A DNA stretch of 64,000 nt from Oscillospiraceae bacterium (lineage in GTDB: Bacteria > Bacillota > Clostridia > Oscillospirales > Ruminococcaceae), in assembly GCA_024404875.1 (NCBI GenBank), contig JAKSPK010000001.1, positions 1 to 64,000 on the forward strand. The letters run 5' to 3'. Shown here piece by piece: positions 54,517-63,363 of the stretch. A model generated the notes under the pieces. The model worked only from the letters and a program-made list of their open reading frames with translations. It had not been told where the DNA came from and searched no databases. A program made the position numbers and the translations under genes. The stretch's first letter is position 1, and each line of letters starts with the position of its first letter.

Positions 54517-55950
54517 ATGAGTACAAACAGCTATGAATCCCCATTCTGCACCCGCTATGCGAGCAAGGAGATGCAGTATCTCTTTTCCGCAGATAAGAAG
54601 TTCTCAACATGGCGCCGCCTCTGGGTCGCGCTGGCAAGAGCCGAGCATGAGCTTGGTCTGAATGTCACTGCTGAGCAGGTCGCAGAGCTTGAAGCGCACA
54701 TCACGGATATCGACTATGAAGCCGCTGCAAAGCGCGAAAAGGAATGCCGTCACGATGTCATGTCCCATGTGTATGCATACGGCCTTGTCTGCCCGAATGC
54801 AAAGGGCATTATCCACCTCGGCGCGACCTCCTGCTATGTCGGCGACAATACCGATATCATCATCATGCGTGATGCACTGAAGCTCGTTCGCACAAAGCTT
54901 GTGACAGTCCTGCGGAATCTGTCGAAATTTGCTTTAGAATGGAAGGCGCAGCCCTGTCTTGCCTATACACACTGCCAGCCAGCACAGCTGACGACTGTCG
55001 GCAAGCGCGCTACGCTCTGGATGAATGAGCTGCTCATGGATCTTGAGGAGCTGGATTTCCAGGTTGGCAGAATGAAACTGCTCGGTTCCAAGGGTACGAC
55101 TGGTACTCAGGCATCCTTCATGGAGCTGTTTCACGGAGACGGCACGAAGATCCGTGCAATGGAAGCAAAAATCGCCGTTGAAATGGGCTTTGCACCGGAT
55201 GCGATCGTTCCGGTCTCCGGTCAGACCTATTCCCGCAAGGTCGATGCACAAGTGTTGAATGTGCTTTCCGGCATTGCACAGAGCGCGATGAAATTTGCAA
55301 ATGATATGCGTTTGCTCCAGTCCTTCAAGGAAATGGAGGAACCGTTTGAATCCGGTCAGATCGGTTCTTCGGCAATGGCGTATAAGCGCAATCCGATGCG
55401 CTGCGAGCGGATTACCGCACTCGCCCGCTATCTGATGACCGATACGCTGAATCCGGCATTTACCGCCGGAACACAGTGGTTCGAGCGTACACTCGATGAT
55501 TCCGCGAATAAGCGCATTGCTGTTGCTGAAGGTTTCCTCGCAGCAGATGCAATTTTGAATATCATGATGAATGTTACAAGCAGCATGGTCGTATATCCGG
55601 CTGTGATCCGTCAGCGCGTCATGGCAGAGCTTCCGTTCATGGCAACGGAAAATGTCATCATGGATGCAGCGGCAAACGGCGGTGACCGGCAGGAGCTGCA
55701 TGAGCATATCCGTGTGCATTCAATGGCAGCGGGCGCAGAGGTCAAGCAGAAGGGTCTGAAGAATGATCTTTGCGAGCGTATTGTCAATGATCCGATCTTC
55801 GGTGTCACAGCAGAGGAGCTGGAGAACAAGCTCGATCCTGCGAATTATACCGGAAGAAGTGTGCAGCAGGTCGAGGAATTCCTGGAAGAGTTCATCGCGC
55901 CGTTACTCGCAGATTCAGAGCTTGCAGACGATGTCGAGCTGACAGTCTGA
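54517..55950 (+). CDS. purB: Adenylosuccinate lyase
   Basis: This 477-residue enzyme acts twice in purine synthesis, releasing fumarate from SAICAR and adenylosuccinate. The superfamily signature is GSSAMAYKRNPMRCERI. DVMSHVYAYG and HLGATSCYVGDNTD are the other two conserved regions. The length is typical of the longer PurB group. The ATG at 54517 follows AAAGGA. It stands alone without other pur genes. Confidence 0.95.
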   Translation: MSTNSYESPFCTRYASKEMQYLFSADKKFSTWRRLWVALARAEHELGLNVTAEQVAELEAHITDIDYEAAAKREKECRHDVMSHVYAYGLVCPNAKGIIHLGATSCYVGDNTDIIIMRDALKLVRTKLVTVLRNLSKFALEWKAQPCLAYTHCQPAQLTTVGKRATLWMNELLMDLEELDFQVGRMKLLGSKGTTGTQASFMELFHGDGTKIRAMEAKIAVEMGFAPDAIVPVSGQTYSRKVDAQVLNVLSGIAQSAMKFANDMRLLQSFKEMEEPFESGQIGSSAMAYKRNPMRCERITALARYLMTDTLNPAFTAGTQWFERTLDDSANKRIAVAEGFLAADAILNIMMNVTSSMVVYPAVIRQRVMAELPFMATENVIMDAAANGGDRQELHEHIRVHSMAAGAEVKQKGLKNDLCERIVNDPIFGVTAEELENKLDPANYTGRSVQQVEEFLEEFIAPLLADSELADDVELTV

Positions 55951-56065
55951 GGTACGCAGCAGCATTTATTAGATACGGCATCTTCGGCTGCTGTGAGAAG
56001 AAACCGCCTGCACTGCTTCCGTAAAATCCGGCAAAAGCATAAATCAGCAGTTATTTCGCCGGGTA

Positions 56066-56094
56066 GTGACAAAGCGATACTTTTGTGATATAAT
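56066..56094 (+). promoter_or_regulatory. Promoter of the VanY-like gene
   Basis: GTGACA (56066-56071), 17 bases, TATAAT (56089-56094), about 45 bases before the coding start. The rest of the 188-base gap has no supported feature. Confidence 0.7.
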
Positions 56095-56138
56095 ATACAG
56101 GAAGCATTGTCATATCAAAGAGGAAAGGATCATCAAAA

Positions 56139-57311
56139 ATGGCAACTCAGAAAAAGAGAAAGAAAAAAAATTCGCCGCTGCCGCTTGCGACAGTCGCGGT
56201 CTTCGGCGCAGCAGCGCTCGTCACGCTGATCGTTTATGATCACACGCCGCGCTCCGAATCCATGACAGTCGGTGAAAACTCCGCGGCAGTATCAGAGCTT
56301 CCCGCCCAGACTACGGTTACTACGGAGGGAACTGCTATGCTGACAACTGATACCACCACCGAGCTGACGACAACCGTTACGGAGGCAACTCAGCCGCTTC
56401 CGCCCGGCTCCGTCACCGATATTTCACTGACCTTTTACAGCTGTGCGCTCAAGGTCGGCGGCAATCGCGTTATGCCGATCGTTACCATGACACCGGAGAC
56501 TGCACCGGATAAATCCGAGAAATGGGAATCCTCCGATCCGGCTGTTGCAACGGTTGACGGAATCGGCTGGATCACACCGGTCGGCGCAGGCAAATGTACG
56601 GTCAAGGTCACATCCGTTAACAATCCGGCTGTTTTTGCAGAGGTTGTTGTTAGTGTGACGGATCCGAACGCACCGGTTGCGGCAAGCACAGTTCCGATTG
56701 GCGGAACAGCGCCTGCTGAGACTGCGGCGCCTGCCGAGAGTACGCCATCGGGTTCCAGTACAACTGTCAACGGGCGTCTTGAGGTTAAGGACGGAATCAC
56801 CTATATCGACGGAATCATGATCGTCAATAAAACATATTCGCTGCCGGCATCCTATGATCCGGGCGCACTGACGCCGGATGCGGATCAGGCATTTGCAATG
56901 CTGCAAAAGGCTGCAAAGATCGACGGCTTGACGATGAACTGTGTTTCCGGCTATCGTTCCTATCAAGCGCAGGATACGCTGTATCATAATTATATAGCGC
57001 GTGACGGTCAGGCGGCCGCCGACCGATTCTCTGCGCGCCCCGGCCATTCCGAGCATCAGACCGGACTGTGTTTGGATGTCAACTATGCCGGCGATGCGTT
57101 CCACGATACGCCCGAAGCAAAGTGGCTGGAGGAAAACAGCTGGAAGTATGGCTTTATCATCCGCTATCCGAAGGGCAAGGAGGATATCACTGGATTCAAG
57201 TATGAGTCTTGGCACATCCGCTATGTCGGAACGGATTACGCAAAGCTGATTTATGAAAGCGGACTCTGTCTTGAGGAATATTTCGGCATCGAATCAAAAT
57301 ATGCTGAATAA
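56139..57311 (+). CDS. D-alanyl-D-alanine carboxypeptidase, VanY/M15B type, with Ig-like domain
   Basis: This 390-residue protein has a basic start, one membrane helix (about 16-34), a Thr-rich stretch, a bacterial Ig-like domain of the BIG2 kind (about 85-175: SSDPAVATVDGIGWI and VGAGKCTV), a second linker, and an M15B peptidase domain. His306, Asp313 (GHSEHQTGLCLDV) and His359 with Glu356 (YESWHIRYVG) fit the zinc site and catalytic base. It would trim D-Ala from peptidoglycan stems at the cell surface. AAAGGA precedes the ATG. Confidence 0.92.
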   Translation: MATQKKRKKKNSPLPLATVAVFGAAALVTLIVYDHTPRSESMTVGENSAAVSELPAQTTVTTEGTAMLTTDTTTELTTTVTEATQPLPPGSVTDISLTFYSCALKVGGNRVMPIVTMTPETAPDKSEKWESSDPAVATVDGIGWITPVGAGKCTVKVTSVNNPAVFAEVVVSVTDPNAPVAASTVPIGGTAPAETAAPAESTPSGSSTTVNGRLEVKDGITYIDGIMIVNKTYSLPASYDPGALTPDADQAFAMLQKAAKIDGLTMNCVSGYRSYQAQDTLYHNYIARDGQAAADRFSARPGHSEHQTGLCLDVNYAGDAFHDTPEAKWLEENSWKYGFIIRYPKGKEDITGFKYESWHIRYVGTDYAKLIYESGLCLEEYFGIESKYAE

Positions 57312-57329
57312 TGTCGGCTCTGCCGAAAA

Positions 57330-57368
57330 CAGCCCGAAAGCGTGAACAACGCTTTCGGGCTGCTTTTA
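57330..57368. terminator. Strong terminator, probably bidirectional
   Basis: A 14-bp perfect stem (57330-57343 with 57349-57362) has a five-base loop and CTTTTAT beyond it; the other side begins with AAAAC, which reads GTTTT on the minus strand. It separates the VanY-like gene from the convergent GGDEF gene. Confidence 0.88.
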
Positions 57369-57437
57369 TGTGATATTTGGGATCCAGTGCATTTTCGCAT
57401 CAAAGATCCGGTTTTTTGAAATCCCTCAAGCGCAGAC

Positions 57438-59393
57438 TTAGTCTACCGTTTTCAACGGTTGCTTGAGGTATTTGGAAGGGTTTTTCTTTTTCTTCTCCTC
57501 ATACATCCGGTTATCAGCAACGGTAATGAGCTGGAAGATCGTGCTGTCCTTCGGCGGCACTGTCAGGCAGGCACCCATGCTGACGCTGAGCTGATACGGA
57601 CGGCCGGAATTCCGGTTACAGATTTCCAGACTCCGCAGGATTCGGTCGCGAAGCTTCACGGCCTTTTCTTCGTCATAGTCCGCGCCGAAGATGAGAAATT
57701 CATCTCCGCCGAACCTGCAGGCGATCTCGCCGTTTGTGCAGGATTCCTGCAAAATAGCTGCAATGCTGCGAATCGCATGGTCACCGGCCTTATGGCCGAA
57801 ATTGTCGTTGATAGTCTTCAGTCCGTCCATATCAGCGAACATGACCATGACAGTCCGATGATTCACGATGCAGTCATCAAAGAGCATCTGTACACTGCGT
57901 TTGAAACCGTTGCGGTTGAAGATGCCGGTCAGCGAGTCGATTGCATAGAGCTTATCCAGCTCTTCTACGATTTCATCAAGACAGAGGATCTTTCGGAAGT
58001 TTTCGAGCGTATTGCTGATATTGATACTCCATGAATGGAACAGGGAACTGGTCATCGGGAAATCGCTGTTCACAATCGCAAAATAACCGAGGCAGCGCTC
58101 GCGGAAATGCAGCGGAACAAAATAAAGATTGCGCGTTTTTTCAGAATCTGCCCGTAAACGCGGGAGGATCTGTGAAGAAACAAAGCTCTGTTCATTGTGG
58201 AATTTGCCGTTGTAATAGGCCAGCGGCATCAGCATTCTGCCGGAATAGCCGTGCGAGATATAGGAATCGACTGGAAGAACACCCATATAGCCGCCCTCTT
58301 GCGGGAGCTGCCGCGTATGCCAGTTGTCATTCAGACAGAGATAGAATTCCTCGCAGCATGTTTTCAACACAAAACTCTTGAGCGTGTTGATATACTCTTC
58401 AAAGCTGTCGCACTCAACGAGTGAGCAGGACATCTGATTATTGCGGGAGATATCACGCTGCGTATTCTCCATAATTTGATAGCTGCGCTTTTTGTAGACG
58501 GTGATATCCTCGTTATCTGTGGGCTTGCAGCCGCAGCTTTCTGAGAAGATCGGAACGGCATTCAGCTCCGTGACGCGGTCGAAGTGCTCACCGGCGGCAT
58601 GGCGGCAGATCATCTCGCAGGCCAGTGCACCGGACTGCATCAGCGGCCGCTCGACGGTCGTCAGCGCAGGCGAAAAGTTTTTCGCGTTATAGGTATTGTC
58701 AAAGCCGGAGACCAGAACATCCTCCGGGCAGCGGATGCCATTTTCGGCGAGCGTCAGTACCGCAGAGATCGCCATTGCATCGTTCGCGCAGACGATTGCT
58801 TCCGGAAACTGCAATTCAGATTTGAGAAAGTATTCGATCGCGCGGCGGCCGTCCTTTGCACGGAAAGTGCCGTGATAGATTTGTTCCGGTTCGATAGGAA
58901 TGCCGTACTCCATCAGGACTTTCTTGTATGCTTCAAAGCGCTCGATACTCTCGGTATTGGTATCCGGGCCGGAGATATAATTGAGCCGCCGGACGCCGTG
59001 CTTTTCGATCAGGTGGCGGGTGATCTGCTCCATTGCGGTCGCGTTGCGGATGCCGATATAATAGAGGTCGCCCAACTCTTTGTCGATGCTGACGGCTGGA
59101 ATTCCGGCAGCACAGATGCGCGGATAAAGCGCATCTGCCAGATCGCTGGAAAAAGTATTGGACAGCAAAATAACACCGTCGAACAGTGAAAAATTCGGCA
59201 GCTCAAAAATATTATATTCGCCCTGATCGTAATTCGGATTTGCGAGGATCCCGCCGAATGCGATAAAATGCGCAATGTTGACATGATGCTGCGCCGCATA
59301 GCGGTGGATGCCGCGAAGGATCGACTGCTGATATTCCTCGTCGATGCCCGAAGCGATTACGGCGATCGTCAGTTCAGATTGGTTGGCAGGCAT
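57438..59393 (-). CDS. LacI-type sugar sensor fused to a diguanylate cyclase (GGDEF)
   Basis: This 651-residue protein begins at once with a LacI/GalR-type periplasmic-binding fold (about 8-290: TIAVIASGIDEEY, FDGVILLSN, YISGPDTNTESIERF, CANDAMAISAVLTL, LVSGFDNTYNA). It has no signal peptide, membrane helix or HTH, so it would sense a ligand in the cytoplasm. A middle region of about 190 residues is unassigned. The C-terminal GGDEF domain (about 485-645) is complete: DSLTGIFNRNGF, FADMDGLKTINDN and GGDEF at 562-566. It should make c-di-GMP in response to a sugar or nucleotide. GAGGTG precedes the ATG. It has its own promoter and a leader of about 215 bases. Confidence 0.92.
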   Translation of the reverse strand: MPANQSELTIAVIASGIDEEYQQSILRGIHRYAAQHHVNIAHFIAFGGILANPNYDQGEYNIFELPNFSLFDGVILLSNTFSSDLADALYPRICAAGIPAVSIDKELGDLYYIGIRNATAMEQITRHLIEKHGVRRLNYISGPDTNTESIERFEAYKKVLMEYGIPIEPEQIYHGTFRAKDGRRAIEYFLKSELQFPEAIVCANDAMAISAVLTLAENGIRCPEDVLVSGFDNTYNAKNFSPALTTVERPLMQSGALACEMICRHAAGEHFDRVTELNAVPIFSESCGCKPTDNEDITVYKKRSYQIMENTQRDISRNNQMSCSLVECDSFEEYINTLKSFVLKTCCEEFYLCLNDNWHTRQLPQEGGYMGVLPVDSYISHGYSGRMLMPLAYYNGKFHNEQSFVSSQILPRLRADSEKTRNLYFVPLHFRERCLGYFAIVNSDFPMTSSLFHSWSINISNTLENFRKILCLDEIVEELDKLYAIDSLTGIFNRNGFKRSVQMLFDDCIVNHRTVMVMFADMDGLKTINDNFGHKAGDHAIRSIAAILQESCTNGEIACRFGGDEFLIFGADYDEEKAVKLRDRILRSLEICNRNSGRPYQLSVSMGACLTVPPKDSTIFQLITVADNRMYEEKKKKNPSKYLKQPLKTVD

Positions 59394-59614
59394 AGGTTCA
59401 CCTCATTGTTCCGCAGCCATATCAGATGCCGCGGAAGGATTGGCTTGAGCCACTGCGGTAATCCAAATCTCTCAAAATTTCATAGATATCCGGCAGCCAA
59501 GATTTCGCCATTCGACCCGGACTACCTTGCCTGATGTGAATATATCTCGCTGTCTTATCTATGTTATGATCGGAGTTCGTAAAAAGCCACAGTTTTCATT
59601 TTATAGTCAAATTT

Positions 59615-59643
59615 ATTATATCACAGTGCGTTTGTTTTGTCAA
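59615..59643 (-). promoter_or_regulatory. Consensus promoter of the sugar-sensor diguanylate cyclase
   Basis: On the minus strand TTGACA (59638-59643), 17 bases, TATAAT (59615-59620). The leader from about 59608 to 59394 contains CCGC...GCGG and TGGCT...AGCCA pairings; I recognise no riboswitch. The rest of the gap up to 59835 holds only the weak terminator below. Confidence 0.85.
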
Positions 59644-59765
59644 GTTTTTTTGGCTCGGTGCGCGGATTTCGGCATTCCGGTCAGTTTCAGCGGCAGGATT
59701 TGTGCAGACTGTCAATCGCCGGATCTGCGCACCACATACAGTACATAGCGGCAATGAAACACAAT

Positions 59766-59793
59766 GCCCCGAAGCGGGAAAACGCATCGGGGC
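59766..59793 (-). terminator. Probable terminator after ricT
   Basis: GCCCCGA pairs with TCGGGGC, with three more pairs after one mismatch. On the minus strand the tail is ATTGTGTTTC, so the T run is poor. Confidence 0.45.
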
Positions 59794-59835
59794 GATTGGG
59801 TAGTATCTGGATTTTATAAAGGGATATGCAGCGGA

Positions 59836-61164
59836 TCAGTTTTCTCCGCCCTGCGGCTTATGGTTGTCGTGACCGCCGCGGTGATTCTGCCAGCGGCGAT
59901 TATTTGGACGATGCGGCCTGCGGTTCTCGCCGGTCTGCTTTTCCGTCTCACTGCGCTGCGCTGCGGTGCGTTCCGGATGCTCCACAACAGCGCGATGCTC
60001 CGTAAAGTCCATATCCGTGAAAGCGGGTGCACGATGCACGGGCTTCGGCGGCTGCGGCGCTTCGCTTTGCTGCTGGCGGTTCTCGCCGAATTCCGGATGC
60101 AAAGCGGTACCGCTCTGCTTGTCAGGCTTTGGCGGCTGCGGCTTTTCGAACTTCGGCTTATCCTGCTGCGGCCGTTCGGTTTTCATCTTTTCAACGGACT
60201 GCTGCTTCGGATTTCTTGGCGGACGCTGTTTTTCCGGCTTATCGGTCTTGTCCTGTTTCTCCGGCTTGACAGCATCAGGCTTTGCAGCATCGGGCTTTGC
60301 GGCGAGTGTCCGCTTATCGCGCAGGTCATCCTTTGTCAGGCGGCGGCTGGTATCCTGCAAACGCTCGACTTTGTCACGGTGGATTGTAATCGGCATATCG
60401 GAGTTTTCTGGCTTGACACGCAGATTTCCGGTTACGAGATTTGCCTCCATGACATAGGCGCGGAGCGGTTTGTCACCCGGCAGGATGACCGTAGAGCCGA
60501 CTTTCGGCGTCATGCGGATCAGTTCCTCATAGACGGGGCTTTCATAGCGCAGACAGCACATCAGTCTGCCGCAAGCGCCGGAGATCTTGGTCGGATTCAG
60601 CGCGAGTCCCTGTTCCTTTGCCATTTTAATCGAGATCGGCTGAAAGCTGTTGAGATAGCCCTTGCAGCAGAATTCTCTGCCGCAGATGCCGAGGCCGCCC
60701 AGCAGTTTTGCCTCATCGCGGTCGCCGATCTGCCGCAGCTCGATCCGGATATGGAATGCGAGCGCGAGATCCTTGACCAGCTCACGGAAATCGACACGCG
60801 ATTCCGCCGTAAAATAAAAGATCAGCTTATTGCTGTCGAAGCCGCATTCGACATCGACCAGCCGCATCGGCAGACCGCGTGCCTCAATCCGTGCGGCACA
60901 GACGCGCATCGCCTCTGCCATGTAAGCGCGGTTTTTTTCGAGTATTTGCAGATCCTCGTCATTTGCGAGCCGGAGAATCTGCTTCAGCGGAGCGGTGACG
61001 CTGTCATCCGGAACTGCATGACGCCTTGCCGCGACCTCACCGCATTCCGGGCCGCGTGCCGTTTCCACGACGACATAGCTGCCCTCGGCGGGATTCAGGT
61101 CACCCGGCGCAAAATAATACATCTTGCCTCCGCTTTTGAATTTGACTCCGATTACTTCGATCAT
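59836..61164 (-). CDS. ricT: Regulatory Fe-S complex subunit RicT (YaaT, PSP1 domain)
   Basis: This protein of about 442 residues has the PSP1 domain (about 1-270) with the Cys motifs GGLGICGREFCCKGYL and CGRLMCCLRYE, which in Bacillus hold Fe-S clusters with RicA/RicF and guide RNase Y. The C-terminal 165 residues are a Lys/Pro/Gln-rich disordered tail not found in Bacillus RicT. The ATG at 61164 was chosen for a GGATGG site at 8 bases and because homology begins there; a GTG at 61221 lies inside the end of holB. It follows holB as in Bacillus. Confidence 0.9.
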   Translation of the reverse strand: MIEVIGVKFKSGGKMYYFAPGDLNPAEGSYVVVETARGPECGEVAARRHAVPDDSVTAPLKQILRLANDEDLQILEKNRAYMAEAMRVCAARIEARGLPMRLVDVECGFDSNKLIFYFTAESRVDFRELVKDLALAFHIRIELRQIGDRDEAKLLGGLGICGREFCCKGYLNSFQPISIKMAKEQGLALNPTKISGACGRLMCCLRYESPVYEELIRMTPKVGSTVILPGDKPLRAYVMEANLVTGNLRVKPENSDMPITIHRDKVERLQDTSRRLTKDDLRDKRTLAAKPDAAKPDAVKPEKQDKTDKPEKQRPPRNPKQQSVEKMKTERPQQDKPKFEKPQPPKPDKQSGTALHPEFGENRQQQSEAPQPPKPVHRAPAFTDMDFTEHRAVVEHPERTAAQRSETEKQTGENRRPHRPNNRRWQNHRGGHDNHKPQGGEN

Positions 61165-61210
61165 GTTATCAACCATCCATATATAGTTTCCGGCTGCATG
61201 GGCAGACCGG

Positions 61211-62197
61211 TTATGCTTCACAAAGTGCTGCGCAGAGAGCCGATGCCGTCAGCACTGCACTGACATTGCTTTCGAGATCCGAAAAGCTTTCGGTGACTGC
61301 GCCGTGCATCCGCATGACTCGGCGTGGTGTGAGCTTTGCAGCAAGCGCCTCCGCAGCTGCGCGGTCACAGCCGAGCCGCCGAAATTCGCCGTCCAGCGAA
61401 AAGACCGCTGCATCACGGAGCTGACAGTCAAACAGCTCCAGTGTTCGGCGGAACAAATCTTTGTCGGCGGCCGCGGATGTCAGCAGACGCAGCAGATCAT
61501 ATTCCTGCATCTGTGCGAGTGCGGCAGTCAGCGCCGCAGCGGTATCCGAAGCTGTCCGCAGCGTCTCATCGCTGAGATACTCTATGCATTTACCGATATT
61601 GCCGCTGAAGCGGGAGACAGCCGCCTGAATATCAGCAGCGGGATAATCCCGTTCCGTCAGCGCAGAAACACATTCCGGCTCTGTGACCGGAGAGACCGCT
61701 TTCGCTGTCATACGCGAAAGCAGTGTCGGGAGCAATGTACCGATCGTCTCCGCCGTGAAGACAAAGCAGGCATGCGCAGGCGGCTCCTCGACGGATTTGA
61801 GCAGTGCATTCTGTGCCTGAATGCTCATACCGTCTGCATCGGGAAAGAGAAAGATGCGCATATCGCCGTTATTCGGCAGGATTGCCGCCTCTCTGCGGAT
61901 CTCACGCACAGTTTCGACGGAATAGCCCATTTTCTTGCCGGAATGCTCTGCTGTCATTACATCGGGATGTGCGCCGTGCAGAATCAGCCGGCAGTTTTTG
62001 CATATGCCGCAGGGTGCATTTGCTTTATCCTCGCAGAGAACGAGCATCGAAAACCACTGTGCGAGCAGTTTTTTGCCGCAGCCGCGTTCGCCGTGCAGCA
62101 GCAGCGCATGGGGCAGATGATGCTGGCGGCGGCTAAGCTGCAAATCGGAAAGAAGCTGTGCATTGCCGGCGATGGCCGGCATATCCTGTACGCTCAC
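61211..62197 (-). CDS. holB: DNA polymerase III delta' subunit
   Basis: This 328-residue clamp-loader subunit has HALLLHGERGCGKKLLAQ (Walker-type), a zinc knuckle in CGICKNC with a further Cys, and QNALLKSVEEPP with the LLSRM sensor region. The start is a GTG overlapping the darA stop (GTGA); an ATG five codons later has no room for a site. The order darA-holB-ricT matches the Bacillus region between tmk and yabA. Confidence 0.92.
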   Translation of the reverse strand: MSVQDMPAIAGNAQLLSDLQLSRRQHHLPHALLLHGERGCGKKLLAQWFSMLVLCEDKANAPCGICKNCRLILHGAHPDVMTAEHSGKKMGYSVETVREIRREAAILPNNGDMRIFLFPDADGMSIQAQNALLKSVEEPPAHACFVFTAETIGTLLPTLLSRMTAKAVSPVTEPECVSALTERDYPAADIQAAVSRFSGNIGKCIEYLSDETLRTASDTAAALTAALAQMQEYDLLRLLTSAAADKDLFRRTLELFDCQLRDAAVFSLDGEFRRLGCDRAAAEALAAKLTPRRVMRMHGAVTESFSDLESNVSAVLTASALCAALCEA

Positions 62198-62529
62198 AGC
62201 TTTTCAAACCGTTCGATATTTGTCACGAATACAGTCGCGCCGCCGACAGGGACCTCCAGCGGCATAGACGGCACCTGACCGGTCGTGGAGGGGGTGCCGT
62301 AGGAAGGCGATGCAGGGATGAACTGCTTTCTGTGGTGGCACTTTTGTTCCACGATGCTGATGACGGCATCGACCTCAGGCTCTTCCACACAAATCAGGAA
62401 GGTCGTATTGCCGGCGCTGAGGAAGCTGCCGGATGATGCGAGCTTTGTTGCGCGGAATCCGTTTTTTGCCAGAGCCTTTGAGACAGCCGCGCTGTCATCG
62501 CCGTTGACGACTGCAAAGATCAGTTTCAT
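62194..62529 (-). CDS. darA: Cyclic di-AMP receptor DarA (PstA/YaaQ)
   Basis: This 111-residue PII-like protein binds c-di-AMP in Firmicutes. It matches in KLIFAVVNGDD, NGFRATKLASSGSFLSAGNT and VGGATVFVTNIERFEKL, with the long middle loop of the family. Its target in the cell is not settled. GAGGGTGAT precedes the ATG. It leads the darA-holB-ricT operon. Confidence 0.94.
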   Translation of the reverse strand: MKLIFAVVNGDDSAAVSKALAKNGFRATKLASSGSFLSAGNTTFLICVEEPEVDAVISIVEQKCHHRKQFIPASPSYGTPSTTGQVPSMPLEVPVGGATVFVTNIERFEKL

Positions 62530-62597
62530 GAATCTATCACCCTCATTTACTTATCAATCAAATGGGGATCATGCAAGGTACAGCATTCCCCATAATC

Positions 62598-62626
62598 AGT
62601 ATACCACAAATTCGCTGAAAGTGCAA
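62598..62626 (-). promoter_or_regulatory. Promoter of darA-holB-ricT
   Basis: On the minus strand TTGCAC (62621-62626), 17 bases, TATACT (62598-62603). It lies directly after the upstream tautomerase terminator. Confidence 0.75.
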
Positions 62627-62631
62627 GGGGT

Positions 62632-62667
62632 TATATAAAAACTCCCATACATTCCTGTATGGGAGCT
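62632..62667 (-). terminator. Intrinsic terminator after the tautomerase
   Basis: A 10-bp perfect stem (CTCCCATACA with TGTATGGGAG, four-base loop) runs into TTTTTATATAA on the minus strand. Confidence 0.88.
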
Positions 62668-62672
62668 GTGTC

Positions 62673-62900
62673 TCAATATTGAGCTTCGCCTTCGAGAATG
62701 AGCATTTCGTCCGCGTGAGGATCAATTTCTTTTTCCTTGATCTCACGCTGCCAGTCCTCCGGCGGATAGGATTCAATTTTTACGGTCACGGCCTTGCGGC
62801 TGCATCCCCATTTTTCCGTGAAAACGCGGGTGATTTCCTCAGCGACCTCCTGCTTGATCTTTTCATCCTTCGGATATGCCTTTACTACGATCAGCGGCAT
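62673..62900 (-). CDS. 4-oxalocrotonate tautomerase-like enzyme
   Basis: This 75-residue protein starts MPLIVVKAYP, so Pro1 of the mature protein is the tautomerase catalytic base. VTVKIESYPPEDW is the second conserved strand. Physiological substrates of such small tautomerases are mostly unknown. GGGAGGGAG precedes the ATG at 62900. Its start overlaps the preceding PH-like gene by 38 bases. Confidence 0.85.
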   Translation of the reverse strand: MPLIVVKAYPKDEKIKQEVAEEITRVFTEKWGCSRKAVTVKIESYPPEDWQREIKEKEIDPHADEMLILEGEAQY

Positions 62901-63363
62901 CTTTCTCCCTCCCTTCATCTGCATATCGTCTTGCGACCGCAAGAAAAATCTCTGCGTTATGCGCATCCCAGCCAATACGGATACGCTTTTGTCCGATCAG
63001 GATCAGGGTATCGTTTGGCTTGCCGTCATGCCATTTATTGAGAGAGAATGAGTGCACCGAACGAATCCCGGTGATGTCCGTCCATTTATAAGTTTTTTTC
63101 CTGCCGAGCAGATTGCGGCGGACAAAGCCTTTTTTCTCGTGAAATTCGATGCGGATGTTGTGTGTCAGCAGCAGCGGGATATTCACCACGGTCAGCAGAC
63201 CGCAGATGATACAGGTGCTGCGTTCAGCGTGATCGAGAATACAGAGGATCGTGATAATCAGAAAAATTGCGCCGCAGACTGCACCGATCACAGCCGGCTC
63301 GCGGCTGGGCGTGACAACTCCGCGCAGGTATTTTTTGGGAACATTCTTTTTTTTCTGTGCCAT
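62863..63363 (-). CDS. Membrane protein with PH-like domain
   Basis: This 166-residue protein has a basic start, two helices (about 25-45 and 53-72) and a cytoplasmic domain with IRIEFHEKKGFVRRNLLGRKK and YKWTDITGI, a bacterial PH-like pattern. The function is unknown. GGAGG lies ten bases before the ATG at 63363. It begins on the stop of the MurL-like gene (TGATG). Confidence 0.72.
   Translation of the reverse strand: MAQKKKNVPKKYLRGVVTPSREPAVIGAVCGAIFLIITILCILDHAERSTCIICGLLTVVNIPLLLTHNIRIEFHEKKGFVRRNLLGRKKTYKWTDITGIRSVHSFSLNKWHDGKPNDTLILIGQKRIRIGWDAHNAEIFLAVARRYADEGREKDAADRSKGISEG

Noticed and set aside
59394..59608. Possible c-di-GMP riboswitch in the leader of the sugar-sensor cyclase
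   Set aside because: A GGTAG...CCGGG stretch recalled the 3' end of the c-di-GMP-I class, but the conserved core motifs are missing.
59764..61263. Long open frame antisense to ricT
   Set aside because: RicT motifs, start site and operon order are clear on the minus strand; the antisense frame has no domain.
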